Part shown: piece after piece, positions 7,840-16,097 of the stretch | How positions within the stretch are numbered: position 1 is the first letter of the stretch | Layout of the letters: every line of letters starts with the position of its first letter | Assembly (NCBI RefSeq): GCF_046591575.1 | Contig: NZ_JBIQWA010000001.1 | Coordinates: 785,245-849,244 of the forward strand | DNA from: Marivita sp046591575 | GTDB lineage: Bacteria; Pseudomonadota; Alphaproteobacteria; Rhodobacterales; Rhodobacteraceae | Direction: 5' to 3' | DNA: 64,000 nucleotides | Translations under genes and position numbers: made by a program | Notes under the pieces: generated by a model | Told to the model about the DNA's origin: nothing | The model's input: only the letters and a program-made list of their open reading frames with translations | Database searches by the model: none

Positions 7840-8694
7840 TCAGGCGCGCGACCAGGCGCGTTCGATGGCACGGGTCAGGATCACGCCAGCGACGTGTTTC
7901 TTGAACGCCACCGGGCCACGGTTGTCTTCGCTTGGGTCAATATCGCCCAACATGGCATCGACGGCCGCTTTGATCGCGGTTTCATCCACCGCTGTGCCAA
8001 CCAGTGCGGCACAGGCCGCTTCGGAAAACACGGGTGTGTCGCTCAGGTTGGTCATTGCAACAGACGCCGAGGTACAAGAGCCGCCGTCTTTGGTGATCTG
8101 CACGGCGGCGGCTGCTGTGGCATAATCACCGATTTTGCGTTTTTGTTTTTCATAGGCGTAGCCGCCTGACGGCTTTGGAATGATGACAGCCGTCAGCACC
8201 TCGTCATCTTCGCGCGCGGTCATATAGGCCGCTTCGTAAAATTCGCGGGCAGGCACCCTGCGCTCGCCGTCTGGTCCGACAAGAACAAAGGACGCATCAA
8301 GACATTGCATCAGGCCGGGCATATCATTGCCGGGGTCGCCATTGGCCACATTGCCGCCGACGGTGCCCATATATCGGACCTGTGGGTCGGCAATCTGTAA
8401 CGCCGCTTCACGCAGGATCGGGGCCGAGGACGAGAGGCTTTCGTTGTTGATGATGTCCGACTGCGTCACCATCGCACCAAGGCAGATTTCGCTGTCGCTG
8501 ACGTCGATTTCTGACAATCCGCTGACATCTTGCAAATCGATCAAATGCGGAATGTCGGCCATCCGAAGTTTCATCATCGGTATCAGGCTGTGACCGCCCG
8601 CCATAACGCGGGCATCATCGCCGTGCTCGTCCAGCAAAGCGATGACACCGGTCATGTCCTTGGGTCTGTAATATTCAAATGCGGCTGGAATCAT
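7840..8694 (-). CDS. coxM: CO dehydrogenase medium FAD-binding subunit (CoxM)
   Basis: A 284-residue flavoprotein subunit. The two FAD pyrophosphate motifs are AGGHSLIPMM (32-41) and TVGGNVANGDPGNDMP (111-126), followed by the CO_deh_flav_C-type domain. It transfers electrons from the iron-sulfur clusters of CoxS towards the quinone pool. The start at MIPAAFEYY (8694) has GGGAGGAG six nucleotides upstream; a longer open frame begins 15 codons earlier without such a site. It is the first structural gene, 111 nt downstream of coxC. Confidence 0.95.
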   Translation of the reverse strand: MIPAAFEYYRPKDMTGVIALLDEHGDDARVMAGGHSLIPMMKLRMADIPHLIDLQDVSGLSEIDVSDSEICLGAMVTQSDIINNESLSSSAPILREAALQIADPQVRYMGTVGGNVANGDPGNDMPGLMQCLDASFVLVGPDGERRVPAREFYEAAYMTAREDDEVLTAVIIPKPSGGYAYEKQKRKIGDYATAAAAVQITKDGGSCTSASVAMTNLSDTPVFSEAACAALVGTAVDETAIKAAVDAMLGDIDPSEDNRGPVAFKKHVAGVILTRAIERAWSRA

Positions 8695-8789
8695 TTGCTC
8701 TCCTCCCATCAAGCGAATGTTCTGACTGGAGCAAAGCATGCCTGTGCGGTTCTGCCGCAGCTTCTGAAAACCTATGAAATTCGCGCTTT

Positions 8790-8826
8790 TTGCACGAAAT
8801 GCGCCCTATGTTGCACGAGTTGCGCC
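8790..8826 (-). promoter_or_regulatory. Tandem 21-bp-period repeats ahead of coxM, candidate LytTR sites
   Basis: Two 16-bp copies, TTGCACGAAATGCGCC (8790-8805) and TTGCACGAGTTGCGCC (8811-8826), match at 14 of 16 positions and start exactly 21 bp apart. A weaker third copy can be aligned near 8771-8785. LytTR-domain regulators bind direct repeats on one DNA face with about this period, and the adjacent coxC encodes such a regulator. One copy overlaps the coxC stop region. The block is about 95 nt before the coxM ATG. Binding is an inference. Confidence 0.5.
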
Positions 8827-9930
8827 AATCTGCGCCGCAAGAGTTGACTGAATGTCCTTGAGGTTGGCCCTGCTGACCGGTGCGGGCGGCAAATTGACGG
8901 AGGTGAAGGTACAGCGGCCCTTGTCTTTGGTGCGTTCAAACCGCGCCACCTTGCCCGGGTTAATCAAATAACTGCGGTGCGTTTTTAGAAATCCGGCGGG
9001 CAAAAGACGCTTGGTCGCCTCGGTGATGGGCCACACGCAAAATAACCTGTCCTGATCGGTGTAGACTTGGGTGTAGTGACCGTCGGCTCTTACAAAGGCC
9101 ACGTCATCCGGAGCGACAAAAATCTTGGTGCCGCCTTTTTCACATGGGATTTGCAACCCGATCGGGCTGATTGACGGTCCTGGGTCGTTTGTCGGGATTT
9201 GAGGGTCCGTCTGCTTTGCCGGTTCAAGATAGGTGGTGCTGACCCACAGGAATGCGCCAAAGATGACAAAGCTTGAGAGTATGACGCCGATGGCCAGGAT
9301 TTCATTGCTCATCGACGGGCCAAAATCGTTGGATTGTGGTTCTGCAACAAAGTTGGTTCCAGCCATGGCAAGAAAATGAACCGCAAACACGGCGACGCCG
9401 AAACACAGGGTTGCCAGAAATATGTTGCGGTTCGTGCGTTGGTTGTAGGCAACCCAAAACGCAAGAATGCACAAGGCAATGGCAACCGCAGATGACAACA
9501 GAACACCCAACGGCGTATACACCGCGCGGCACAGTTCCAACCCTGCCATGCCAATGTAATGCATGACCAAGATCCCGGCCCCGACAATGGCCCCGGCCAC
9601 CAGAATGACCTGCGGTGTGCGTTCGGTGAAATGCAAAAGAACCAAAGCGCCGCCGACGATCAGGATCGCTGTCAAAGCCGAGATGAGCGTGATCGCAGCA
9701 TCGTAGTAAAACAGAATAGGCAGCTGCAGGCCCAGCATAGCCACGAAATGCATTGACCAGATCCCGCCCCCCAGCGCGATAGAGGCGAGAGCCACCGCAA
9801 TCTTGCGCTGGGCCAGCGTTTTTTCAGACAAATTGCGCGTAAGAGACAGACCGGTAAACCCGGCCACAAGCGCAATGATCAGCGATATCGCGACCAAGAC
9901 GGCGTTGTGAGAAAAATCCAGCTGTTGCAT
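8806..9930 (-). CDS. coxC: CoxC/CoxH-type membrane regulator: MHYT sensor plus LytTR DNA-binding domain
   Basis: A 374-residue protein with an N-terminal integral membrane MHYT sensor. The repeated His-containing motifs SMHFVAM (59-65), VMHYIGM (122-128) and AVHFLAM are visible among about seven membrane helices. A C-terminal LytTR DNA-binding domain occupies roughly residues 265-374 (FVRADGHYTQVY, LKTHRSYLINP). CoxC and CoxH of known cox clusters have this design, and MHYT domains have been proposed to sense diatomic gases such as CO through a metal. The start MQQLDFSHN is preferred on domain fit; a TTG 12 codons upstream is the alternative, and neither has a clear ribosome site. It heads the cox operon. 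It could equally be called coxH. Confidence 0.82.
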   Translation of the reverse strand: MQQLDFSHNAVLVAISLIIALVAGFTGLSLTRNLSEKTLAQRKIAVALASIALGGGIWSMHFVAMLGLQLPILFYYDAAITLISALTAILIVGGALVLLHFTERTPQVILVAGAIVGAGILVMHYIGMAGLELCRAVYTPLGVLLSSAVAIALCILAFWVAYNQRTNRNIFLATLCFGVAVFAVHFLAMAGTNFVAEPQSNDFGPSMSNEILAIGVILSSFVIFGAFLWVSTTYLEPAKQTDPQIPTNDPGPSISPIGLQIPCEKGGTKIFVAPDDVAFVRADGHYTQVYTDQDRLFCVWPITEATKRLLPAGFLKTHRSYLINPGKVARFERTKDKGRCTFTSVNLPPAPVSRANLKDIQSTLAAQIGATRAT

Positions 9931-10095
9931 GTGGTTCAAAATGAACAAAGCACCGTTGTTTGGCAAATGACCATTTGTGGCGACTTTTGTGACACAGGCA
10001 GGTGAATGTGTCTGTTCGGTTCAGACGTCCTGCGTTTGCACGCGGTGATCCAAAGACACTGGTCTGCCAGTTTCGTTTGAAGAGTGCGCCCTGGA

Positions 10096-10986
10096 TCAGC
10101 GTTGGTCAGTGAGGTGGTCCGCCAAAGAGTGCGCAAGCGTGACCGCACCATCAAGTGCGGACCCTTGTGCGGGTGTGACCTGATCCCGGATGTCCGCATC
10201 GAGATAGGGAAGGTAGTGTCGCCCGACCCCGCCGATGAGGCATATCTTGTCGTGATCCGTGACCCGTGTGGTTTTGAAACAGGTCGTCAGATACTCTGCA
10301 CCTTGCATGAGCAGTTGTTTTCCATGCACGTCGCCATCCTGAGCAGCGGCGACAACAATTGGGGCGAAGTTTGCGTAATCCTGGGGAGTGGCTTTTTGGG
10401 CGAAACGGACGATTTCGACAATATCGCCCTGAAACGCACCCATAATGTGCCGTGACAGCGCGTTTTGTGCGGCCAGCCCATCGTGAACCAGCACACAGTG
10501 CTCAAGCGCTTTGCGGCCAAGCCACGCGCCAGAGGCCTGATCGGAAAGCTGAAACCCCCAGCCGCCGAAGAAGCGGGTTTGCCCGTCTTTGCGTGCCGCG
10601 ACAAACGATCCTGTCCCAACCGCGGCCACGACACCGTCAGACGTACCAAGAGCGCCGATGGTGGATGTTTCGCGATCATCCGAAACGCGGACCCGTTTGA
10701 ACGGCAACGCGGATTGAATATGCGTTGCCTGATCCGGCGTCAAAACGCCCGCGAGGCCCGCATGCGCAACCGCCGCGATGATGTCGGCCTCGCCGAGTGA
10801 TGCGCGCATGGCGGCGGTTTGGATTGCGGTGCAGATATTCTCAAGGGCCTGTGATGCGTCGGTGGACACATTGGCGGGCCCTCCTTCGGCCTGACCGATA
10901 CAGATACCCGATGCGGTGCACACAGAGACGCGACATCCGGTGCCACCCCCGTCGATCCCGAAGATATGTCGCGTGTTGCTTGGCAT
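10096..10986 (-). CDS. BadF/BadG/BcrA/BcrD-family kinase, probable N-acetylglucosamine kinase type
   Basis: A 296-residue actin-fold kinase. The phosphate-1 motif is FGIDGGGTGCRVSV (about 9-22), and a second-half motif VAAVGTGSFVA (near 120) precedes FGGWGFQLSDQASGAWLGRKAL, typical of the BadF/GlcNAc-kinase-like ATPases. Length fits the sugar-kinase branch rather than the benzoyl-CoA reductase activators, which carry a cysteine-ligated cluster that is absent here. Neighbouring genes give no substrate clue; the cox operon starts about 165 nt further along the same strand and is probably separate. Confidence 0.8.
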   Translation of the reverse strand: MPSNTRHIFGIDGGGTGCRVSVCTASGICIGQAEGGPANVSTDASQALENICTAIQTAAMRASLGEADIIAAVAHAGLAGVLTPDQATHIQSALPFKRVRVSDDRETSTIGALGTSDGVVAAVGTGSFVAARKDGQTRFFGGWGFQLSDQASGAWLGRKALEHCVLVHDGLAAQNALSRHIMGAFQGDIVEIVRFAQKATPQDYANFAPIVVAAAQDGDVHGKQLLMQGAEYLTTCFKTTRVTDHDKICLIGGVGRHYLPYLDADIRDQVTPAQGSALDGAVTLAHSLADHLTDQR

Positions 10987-11278
10987 GTCGAACCATTAGC
11001 AGCCCTGTTCTGCAACGCACAGTGCTTTGCGAACAAACCTGGCACCCTTGGCACCGCGGCGACCGCCGACACAGGTTTACGGTTGATTTGTGTTGAGAAC
11101 CAATATTCAGGGTATTCTCGACAGCGCGCGCCAATGGAAAGAAAACACACCATCTTTGCGCGGGCGACTTTAGCTGCCCGGATTGACTTAAATATTTTGT
11201 TGAATGGTGCAGATGAGAGGGCAAACCTCGGACCAAACCCACGCCAAGCAGCGCCCCGCGCGATCGCACGACATGGAA

Positions 11279-11365
11279 TGGTGCCCAGGAGAGGACTCGA
11301 ACCTCCACGTCCATACAGACACTAGCACCTGAAGCTAGCGCGTCTACCAATTCCGCCACCTGGGC
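11279..11365 (-). tRNA. tRNA-Leu (anticodon CAG)
   Basis: An 87-nt class II tRNA with a long variable arm and encoded CCA. Acceptor arms GCCCAGG and CCTGGGC pair fully. The anticodon loop TTCAGGT between CTAGC and GCTAG gives anticodon CAG (codon CUG). The D-arm GGCGGAATTGGTAGACGCG and T-arm GAGGTTCGAGTCCTC are typical of bacterial leucine tRNAs. Confidence 0.96.
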
Positions 11366-11516
11366 AGGTGTCGTGAGGCAGGCGTGTAATCCTGTCGCTG
11401 TGGGCTGTCAACGGCATTTTTAACGGTATCATCTTTCCCTTTGCGGCAATCCTTCACCTTGCTCGTGGCGGGTGACGGGGATACAGGTCGTGCAAGGTTT
11501 GACCGGGAGCATGCAC

Positions 11517-12509
11517 ATGTCCAAACTCGTCACAATTTACGGCGGTTCGGGGTTTATCGGCCGTTATATCGCCCGGCGTTTGGCGAAAGCCGGATGGCGT
11601 ATTCGTGTTGCGGTCAGACGCCCGAACGAGGCGATCTTTGTAAAGCCGTATGGGGTTGTTGGTCAGGTTGAGCCGATTCTCTGCAACATTCGGGATGATC
11701 AGAGTGTCCGTGCCGCCATGCAAGGAGCGGATGCGGTTGTGAACTGTGTTGGCATTTTGGCCGAAGCGGGCAAAAACACCTTTGACGCTGTTCAGTCTGA
11801 GGGGGCTGCCCGGATTGCCCGGATTGCGGCGTCTGAAGGTATTGAAACTTTCGTGCATATTTCCGCCATTGGCGCGGATGCAGACGCCGACAGTGCGTAT
11901 CAGCGCAGCAAAGCCAAAGGCGAAGCGGCGATTCTTGAACACATGCCGAACGCCACAATTCTGCGTCCGTCGATTGTGTTTGGAGCAGAAGACGCCTTCT
12001 TTAACCGGTTTGCTGGCATGACACGCTTTGGACCGATTTTGCCAGTGGTCGGGGCCGACACCAGGTTTCAGCCCGTGTATGTTGACGATGTTGCCAAGGC
12101 GGCCTGCATGGCGCTGGAGGGTGATGCCGAAGGCGGGATCTATGAGTTGGGCGGACCCGAGGTGAATACCTTCCGCGAGCTTATGGAGCAAATGCTGACA
12201 ATTATCCGCCGGCGGCGGCTGATCATGAACATTCCGTTTTTTATGGCAAGCATTATGGGGGCCGTATCGGATCTTGTGAACAAGATCAGCTTTAGTCTGA
12301 TACCCAGTATGATAACCCGGGATCAGGTTAAAAACCTGCGCAATGACAATGTCGTGTCAGGGCAGGTCAAAACATTTGAGACCTTGGGAATTCAGCCTGT
12401 CACCCTTGAATCGGTGCTTCCTGAATATCTGTGGCGGTTCCGTCCATCTGGCCAGTATTCAGAAATCAAGGAAAGCGCCAAGAACCTGCGCAGCTCTGAT
12501 AAGGCGTGA
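11517..12509 (+). CDS. Complex I NDUFA9-like NAD(P)-binding protein (atypical SDR)
   Basis: A 330-residue atypical short-chain dehydrogenase with the N-terminal Rossmann signature TIYGGSGFIGRYIARRLAKAG. This is the NDUFA9-like family found across alphaproteobacteria, related to an accessory subunit of mitochondrial complex I; a role with NADH dehydrogenase or quinone metabolism is assumed rather than proven. The start MSKLVTIYGG (11517) has GGGAG upstream; a longer frame adds 15 residues without homology. It is a single gene downstream of tRNA-Leu on the opposite strand. Confidence 0.88.
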   Translation: MSKLVTIYGGSGFIGRYIARRLAKAGWRIRVAVRRPNEAIFVKPYGVVGQVEPILCNIRDDQSVRAAMQGADAVVNCVGILAEAGKNTFDAVQSEGAARIARIAASEGIETFVHISAIGADADADSAYQRSKAKGEAAILEHMPNATILRPSIVFGAEDAFFNRFAGMTRFGPILPVVGADTRFQPVYVDDVAKAACMALEGDAEGGIYELGGPEVNTFRELMEQMLTIIRRRRLIMNIPFFMASIMGAVSDLVNKISFSLIPSMITRDQVKNLRNDNVVSGQVKTFETLGIQPVTLESVLPEYLWRFRPSGQYSEIKESAKNLRSSDKA

Positions 12510-12533
12510 TCGGGGGAACTGGCCTGACCGCGT

Positions 12534-12800
12534 TCAATGCGGACGTGCGAGGATTTCGAGTGTTTTGGCGTTGATGCACCCCGGAGGCGCTGACTTTGCC
12601 ACGTTTGCCTGATCGCCAAGCCACCCCTTACAAGTTTCAACAAGAGCACATCCCCGGCATTCTGTGACAAGGCCTGCATAGTCTTGCGGCGTTAACCGAT
12701 CATTGGCCATCGCCTCTGAAAGACTGACCCCCATCGCGCGTGCAACGCTTCGGGTGAGCCAAAAGTGTAATTCAGCATCTCCTAGGTTCTGAGCCATCAT
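12534..12800 (-). CDS. DUF6455 family protein (first of two)
   Basis: An 88-residue soluble protein with the DUF6455 pattern. A helical start HFWLTRSVARAMGVSLSEAM is followed by C-x2-C and a third and fourth cysteine (ECRGCALVETCKGW ... PPGCINA). The four cysteines could bind zinc or a cluster, but the family has no established role. AGAAGGA lies about ten bases before the double ATG. A second member follows at 13071-13322, so this is a paralogous pair on the minus strand. Confidence 0.75.
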   Translation of the reverse strand: MMAQNLGDAELHFWLTRSVARAMGVSLSEAMANDRLTPQDYAGLVTECRGCALVETCKGWLGDQANVAKSAPPGCINAKTLEILARPH

Positions 12801-13070
12801 TATGTCCGTCCTTCTCTCATCTTTTCAGGGCTTTCTGCGGGCACACATTTCAAAATGGCACCGCACCAAAGCCGGTGTTTCCCCTGTTTGAATACCGGTG
12901 GGGTCGGCTTGTTTGATCCGCACTGACCACGTGGTCCTGGCACATTATGCCAAGGCTTGCGGTCTTTGGCGGTGCTGGCGCGGCGTGACTGTGCCGTATC
13001 GTTCACCAGCTTGTCTGTTTGTTGGCTTGCCCGTGCAAAAGCGGACGTCATGGCCCGCTGACGGTCATCG

Positions 13071-13322
13071 CTATGATTTCAGAGACGCGAACACATCGCC
13101 GTTTCTGCAATAGTCTGGCAGGCTGACATTGCTTTCTTCGCTGTCCAGTAATTTGCGGCATGCGTCGGGGTGTGTGCAGCCGACACACCTGTCTATCGCG
13201 TCGTCCAGTTGTTCCTCTGAGAATTCGGCCCGCATGAACAGGTCCGTCAAATCAAGATTTTGACGGTCCGCCATATCAAGAACGAGTTTCGTATGTTGGG
13301 CACGTTTGTATTCTGTATGCAT
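13071..13322 (-). CDS. DUF6455-like protein (second of two)
   Basis: An 83-residue protein of the same plan as the neighbour at 12534: DLTDLFMRAEFSEEQLDDAI, then CVGCTHPDACRKLL and a final cysteine in PDYCRNGD. The cysteine spacing C-x2-C-x5-C-(about 17)-C is close to the partner's. AAAGGGAGC precedes the ATG. The 270-nt stretch between the pair (12801-13070) has one open frame of 83 codons on the same strand, but without a convincing ribosome site or recognisable motif I leave it uncalled. Confidence 0.65.
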   Translation of the reverse strand: MHTEYKRAQHTKLVLDMADRQNLDLTDLFMRAEFSEEQLDDAIDRCVGCTHPDACRKLLDSEESNVSLPDYCRNGDVFASLKS

Positions 13323-13399
13323 GACAAAGCTCCCTTTGTGATGTCCTCAGGGTAGGGAGTGACTGGAGTTTGAGCTTTGATGCAGGTCAACCGGGCGGA

Positions 13400-14119
13400 T
13401 TAGAGCCCGGCGGCCGTTCGCCGAACGGTTTCCATACGCGCAGCGTTGGGGGGGTGGGTTCCAAGGAAGCGATTTCCAGGATCGGGAATTCTGTTAAAGA
13501 ATTCAGCGCCCCGAACGGGATTATAACCCGCGCGTGCGGTAATTATCGTCCCCAGTTCATCTGCTTCGAGTTCGAAATTTTTTGAGTAACGCCGTGCGCC
13601 GAGTGTCGCGCCAATCTGCTCTGCAGATTCAACCGCGGCCGAATCTGCGCCGCCCAAGGCAGCCAGACCTGACAAAATGACAGCCCCAACCGCCGCGTTT
13701 TGCTGGGTGCGGCCCAGATGCCCCAAAATGTGATGCGCGGCTTCATGGCCCATGACAAACGCAAGCTCGTCAGCATTGCTTACCGATGCGATCAGGGCAA
13801 GGTTGAAGGCGAGGATCGGACGGCCATTGCGATCTACCGTTTGAAATGCGTTGGGTGGTTGATTGGGTCGATCATCCACAACGATCTGAAAATCACAATT
13901 GGCACGGGGGATACGCCGACGACATTCGCGTTCGGCAACCGGTTCGACCGTTTCGACCACGGTGACGAACTGGCGCGCTGCTGCGCCAGCGCGTGCGCGC
14001 ACTGTCCGGTCATCAAGGGCGGGTTGGGTCGTGGTCGGGCGTTGCGGTACGGGCGCGGATACGGGCGCAATATCGCATGCCACAAGGGCGGTGCATGCCA
14101 ATACAAGTAGCCAGCGCAT
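13400..14119 (-). CDS. M48-family metalloprotease, predicted lipoprotein
   Basis: A 239-residue secreted protein. A short hydrophobic signal ends in a lipobox (LVAC-D, Cys15), so it is probably anchored to a membrane facing the periplasm. The zinc-protease motif HEAAH lies in FVMGHEAAHHILGHLG, and ELEADELG supplies the third ligand, as in the M48 (BepA/LoiP-like) peptidases that act in envelope quality control. It is divergent from the small gene at 14251. The gene is complete and no oddity was seen. Confidence 0.9.
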   Translation of the reverse strand: MRWLLVLACTALVACDIAPVSAPVPQRPTTTQPALDDRTVRARAGAAARQFVTVVETVEPVAERECRRRIPRANCDFQIVVDDRPNQPPNAFQTVDRNGRPILAFNLALIASVSNADELAFVMGHEAAHHILGHLGRTQQNAAVGAVILSGLAALGGADSAAVESAEQIGATLGARRYSKNFELEADELGTIITARAGYNPVRGAEFFNRIPDPGNRFLGTHPPNAARMETVRRTAAGL

Positions 14120-14250
14120 AAACGTCTTCCCCGAATAGATCGGCTATCAAATAGGGCGATCCGGCCAGACCTGCCAGTCCCGATTTCGGACCGGTGGATT
14201 TTCGCAGATGCGGCTTGGCAAGGCCCCGAACCGCGCGGTACGCTCTGCCA

Positions 14251-14499
14251 ATGTTTAGCATCGAACACGAATTTGACTCGACCGTTGTCACACTGGTCGA
14301 TGAAGGCACTGCCCCGCTGCAAGAAGACGTTGTTGTGAATGGCTTCGAGGAATGTATCACCGTCGAACAATACGACCCGCGCACGGATCGGATGAACAAA
14401 ATCACCTTTTCTATATCGCAAATGCGGGATCTTGCCGCTGCGCTGTCCTTGCCAGAAGGAGTGTATCTGCGTCGGGCTGACGACGATCAATCAAGCTGA
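14251..14499 (+). CDS. Conserved-looking small protein, function unknown
   Basis: An 82-residue acidic protein starting MFSIEHEFDSTVVTLVDEG. No membrane segment, signal or metal motif is visible, and the sequence reads as a compact alternating beta-strand/helix protein. I do not recognise a named family. The ATG at 14251 fits the divergent promoter gap better than the longer frame beginning at 14194, which would run into the upstream region of the M48 gene. Its last 13 nt overlap the convergent DUF167 gene. Confidence 0.6.
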   Translation: MFSIEHEFDSTVVTLVDEGTAPLQEDVVVNGFEECITVEQYDPRTDRMNKITFSISQMRDLAAALSLPEGVYLRRADDDQSS

Positions 14500-14741
14500 A
14501 ACACCTTGTACCGGCTTTTGTGGCCACGTTTTAATGTGAGCCGCGATTTCGCGACGCCCAATACCTTTGCCAGAGTTTGAACCACTGCTTTGTTCGCGCT
14601 GCCATTTTGTGCCGGGGCGGTCACACTGATCTTGATTGTCTCTGCGTCCATCTCCACCTGTGTGCGACGGGCGTTCGGAGTTACATAGACCTGATAGCGG
14701 GCACCTGGTTGGGCACGGGACGCAAGACTGTTCTTTGACAT
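14487..14741 (-). CDS. DUF167 (YggU-like) family protein
   Basis: An 84-residue basic protein with the DUF167 core: YVTPNARRTQVEMD, then the strongly conserved helix region ApaQNGSANKAVVQTLAKVLGV and a closing KRGHKSRYKVFQL. The family is small, widespread in bacteria, archaea and eukaryotes, and has no firm function. It converges with the gene at 14251, overlapping it by 13 nt. Confidence 0.85.
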   Translation of the reverse strand: MSKNSLASRAQPGARYQVYVTPNARRTQVEMDAETIKISVTAPAQNGSANKAVVQTLAKVLGVAKSRLTLKRGHKSRYKVFQLD

Positions 14742-14820
14742 CCCAAATCCCTATCACGCAAGACACTGTATCCAAAGCTGTGCGGCGGATACGCAAAGTC
14801 AGATCACGAGAGGAGGCGTC

Positions 14821-15399
14821 ATGCCTGAGGCCAATGCAGCCGTTCTGGAATTTTTGCAAACCCGCCGATCCCGTCCGGCCAAGCTTCTTCGCGGGCCAGC
14901 CCCGGACCGCGAGGCGCTTTTGCCGTTGCTGACAGCGGCAGGGCGCACGCCGGATCATGGCAAACTGGAGCCTTGGCGATTTCTGGTCTTGGAAAAGCCG
15001 GCACTAAAGCGCATCGCCGAAGCCGTGGACAGCCGCGCAGTTGCGAAAAATATGCCAGCCGATGACATTGCCAAGGCGCGCAGCCAATTTGACGACACCC
15101 CGTTATGCGTCGGTGTCATCGAAGTGCAAAAACCGTCAGAGAAAATACCGGCAATCGAACAGACCTATTCGGCAGGCGCGGTTTGCCTGGCCTTGTTAAA
15201 TGCGGCTTTGGCATCGGGATGGGGTGCGAATTGGCTAAGCGGGTGGCCTGCGCATGACCAAGCGTTCTGCAAAGAGCATCTTGGGCTGGCCGATCACGAA
15301 CGCGTCGCGGGGTTCATACATATCGGTACGGCATCCTCTGCTCCCCCAGAGCGCCCCCGCCCGAACATCGCAGATATCACAACCTGGGTTGATGCATGA
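14821..15399 (+). CDS. Nitroreductase-family FMN protein
   Basis: A 192-residue protein of the compact nitroreductase fold (YdjA-like). It begins with the FMN-contacting FLQTRRSRPAK and later has GRTPDHGKLEPWRFLVLE and GWGANWLSGWPAHDQ. Such enzymes reduce nitro or quinone-like substrates with NAD(P)H; the true substrate is usually unknown. GAGAGGAGG gives a strong ribosome site. The stop overlaps the next start by ATGA, so it is coupled to the EI24 membrane gene. Confidence 0.88.
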   Translation: MPEANAAVLEFLQTRRSRPAKLLRGPAPDREALLPLLTAAGRTPDHGKLEPWRFLVLEKPALKRIAEAVDSRAVAKNMPADDIAKARSQFDDTPLCVGVIEVQKPSEKIPAIEQTYSAGAVCLALLNAALASGWGANWLSGWPAHDQAFCKEHLGLADHERVAGFIHIGTASSAPPERPRPNIADITTWVDA

Positions 15400-16097
15400 T
15401 CCTGCGCAGCCTTCTTCTTACCATGGGTCAATTGGGTGATGCGCGGTTCCGCCGCGTCCTGTTTCTTGGGGTTGGATTGGGCTTTGTCCTGCTTGTTGTG
15501 TTCTTCGCCGCGCTTTTGTGGGGCGTGAATGCGTTTCTTGGCCCCGAGGCGACATTGCCTTTCATTGGTGAAGTGACCTGGCTTGACGATTTGATCAGCT
15601 GGACTGCGTTTATTTCCATGATCATTCTGTCGGTTTTCCTGATGGTGCCCGTGGCCTCTGCCATGACATCCCTGTTTCTCGATGATGTGGCAGATGCCGT
15701 CGAAGACAGGCACTATCCGCATCTTTCGCAGGCACCGCGCGTGTCTTGGGGCGATGGTCTGCGCGACACGGTGAATTTTCTGGGCGTTCTGATTGGCGCA
15801 AATATTTTGGCGCTTGTTCTTTACGTCCTGTTTCCGCCTTTTGCGCTTTTTATCTTTTGGGGGTTGAACGGATTCCTGCTTGGGCGGGAATATTTCACAC
15901 TGGCCGCCATGCGCCGGGAAGGGCGCGCCGGGGCGCGCGCCTTGCGAAAACGTCATATGGGGAAGATCTGGTTGGCGGGTGTTCTGATGGCGATGCCATT
16001 GTCACTGCCTTTGGTGAATCTGGTGATCCCAATTCTTGGGGCCGCAACCTTTACCCACCTGTACCACCAAATTCAGGCGCAGGCCCCATCCGGTTGA
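15396..16097 (+). CDS. EI24-domain (CysZ-like) membrane protein
   Basis: A 233-residue membrane protein with about four to five hydrophobic helices and the EI24/CysZ-type pattern (VASAMTSLFLDDVADAVE near residue 85, and NGFLLGREYFTLAAMRR near 165). CysZ relatives are sulfate-related channels, but for this alphaproteobacterial branch the substrate is not established. It is coupled to the nitroreductase by an ATGA overlap. Its last 47 nt overlap the end of the convergent DUF1467 gene. Confidence 0.82.
   Translation: MILRSLLLTMGQLGDARFRRVLFLGVGLGFVLLVVFFAALLWGVNAFLGPEATLPFIGEVTWLDDLISWTAFISMIILSVFLMVPVASAMTSLFLDDVADAVEDRHYPHLSQAPRVSWGDGLRDTVNFLGVLIGANILALVLYVLFPPFALFIFWGLNGFLLGREYFTLAAMRREGRAGARALRKRHMGKIWLAGVLMAMPLSLPLVNLVIPILGAATFTHLYHQIQAQAPSG

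Noticed and set aside
12800..13051. 83-codon minus-strand frame between the two DUF6455 genes
   Set aside because: No good ribosome site or recognisable family; its end abuts the next gene by chance. Kept only as a note in the finding on the pair.
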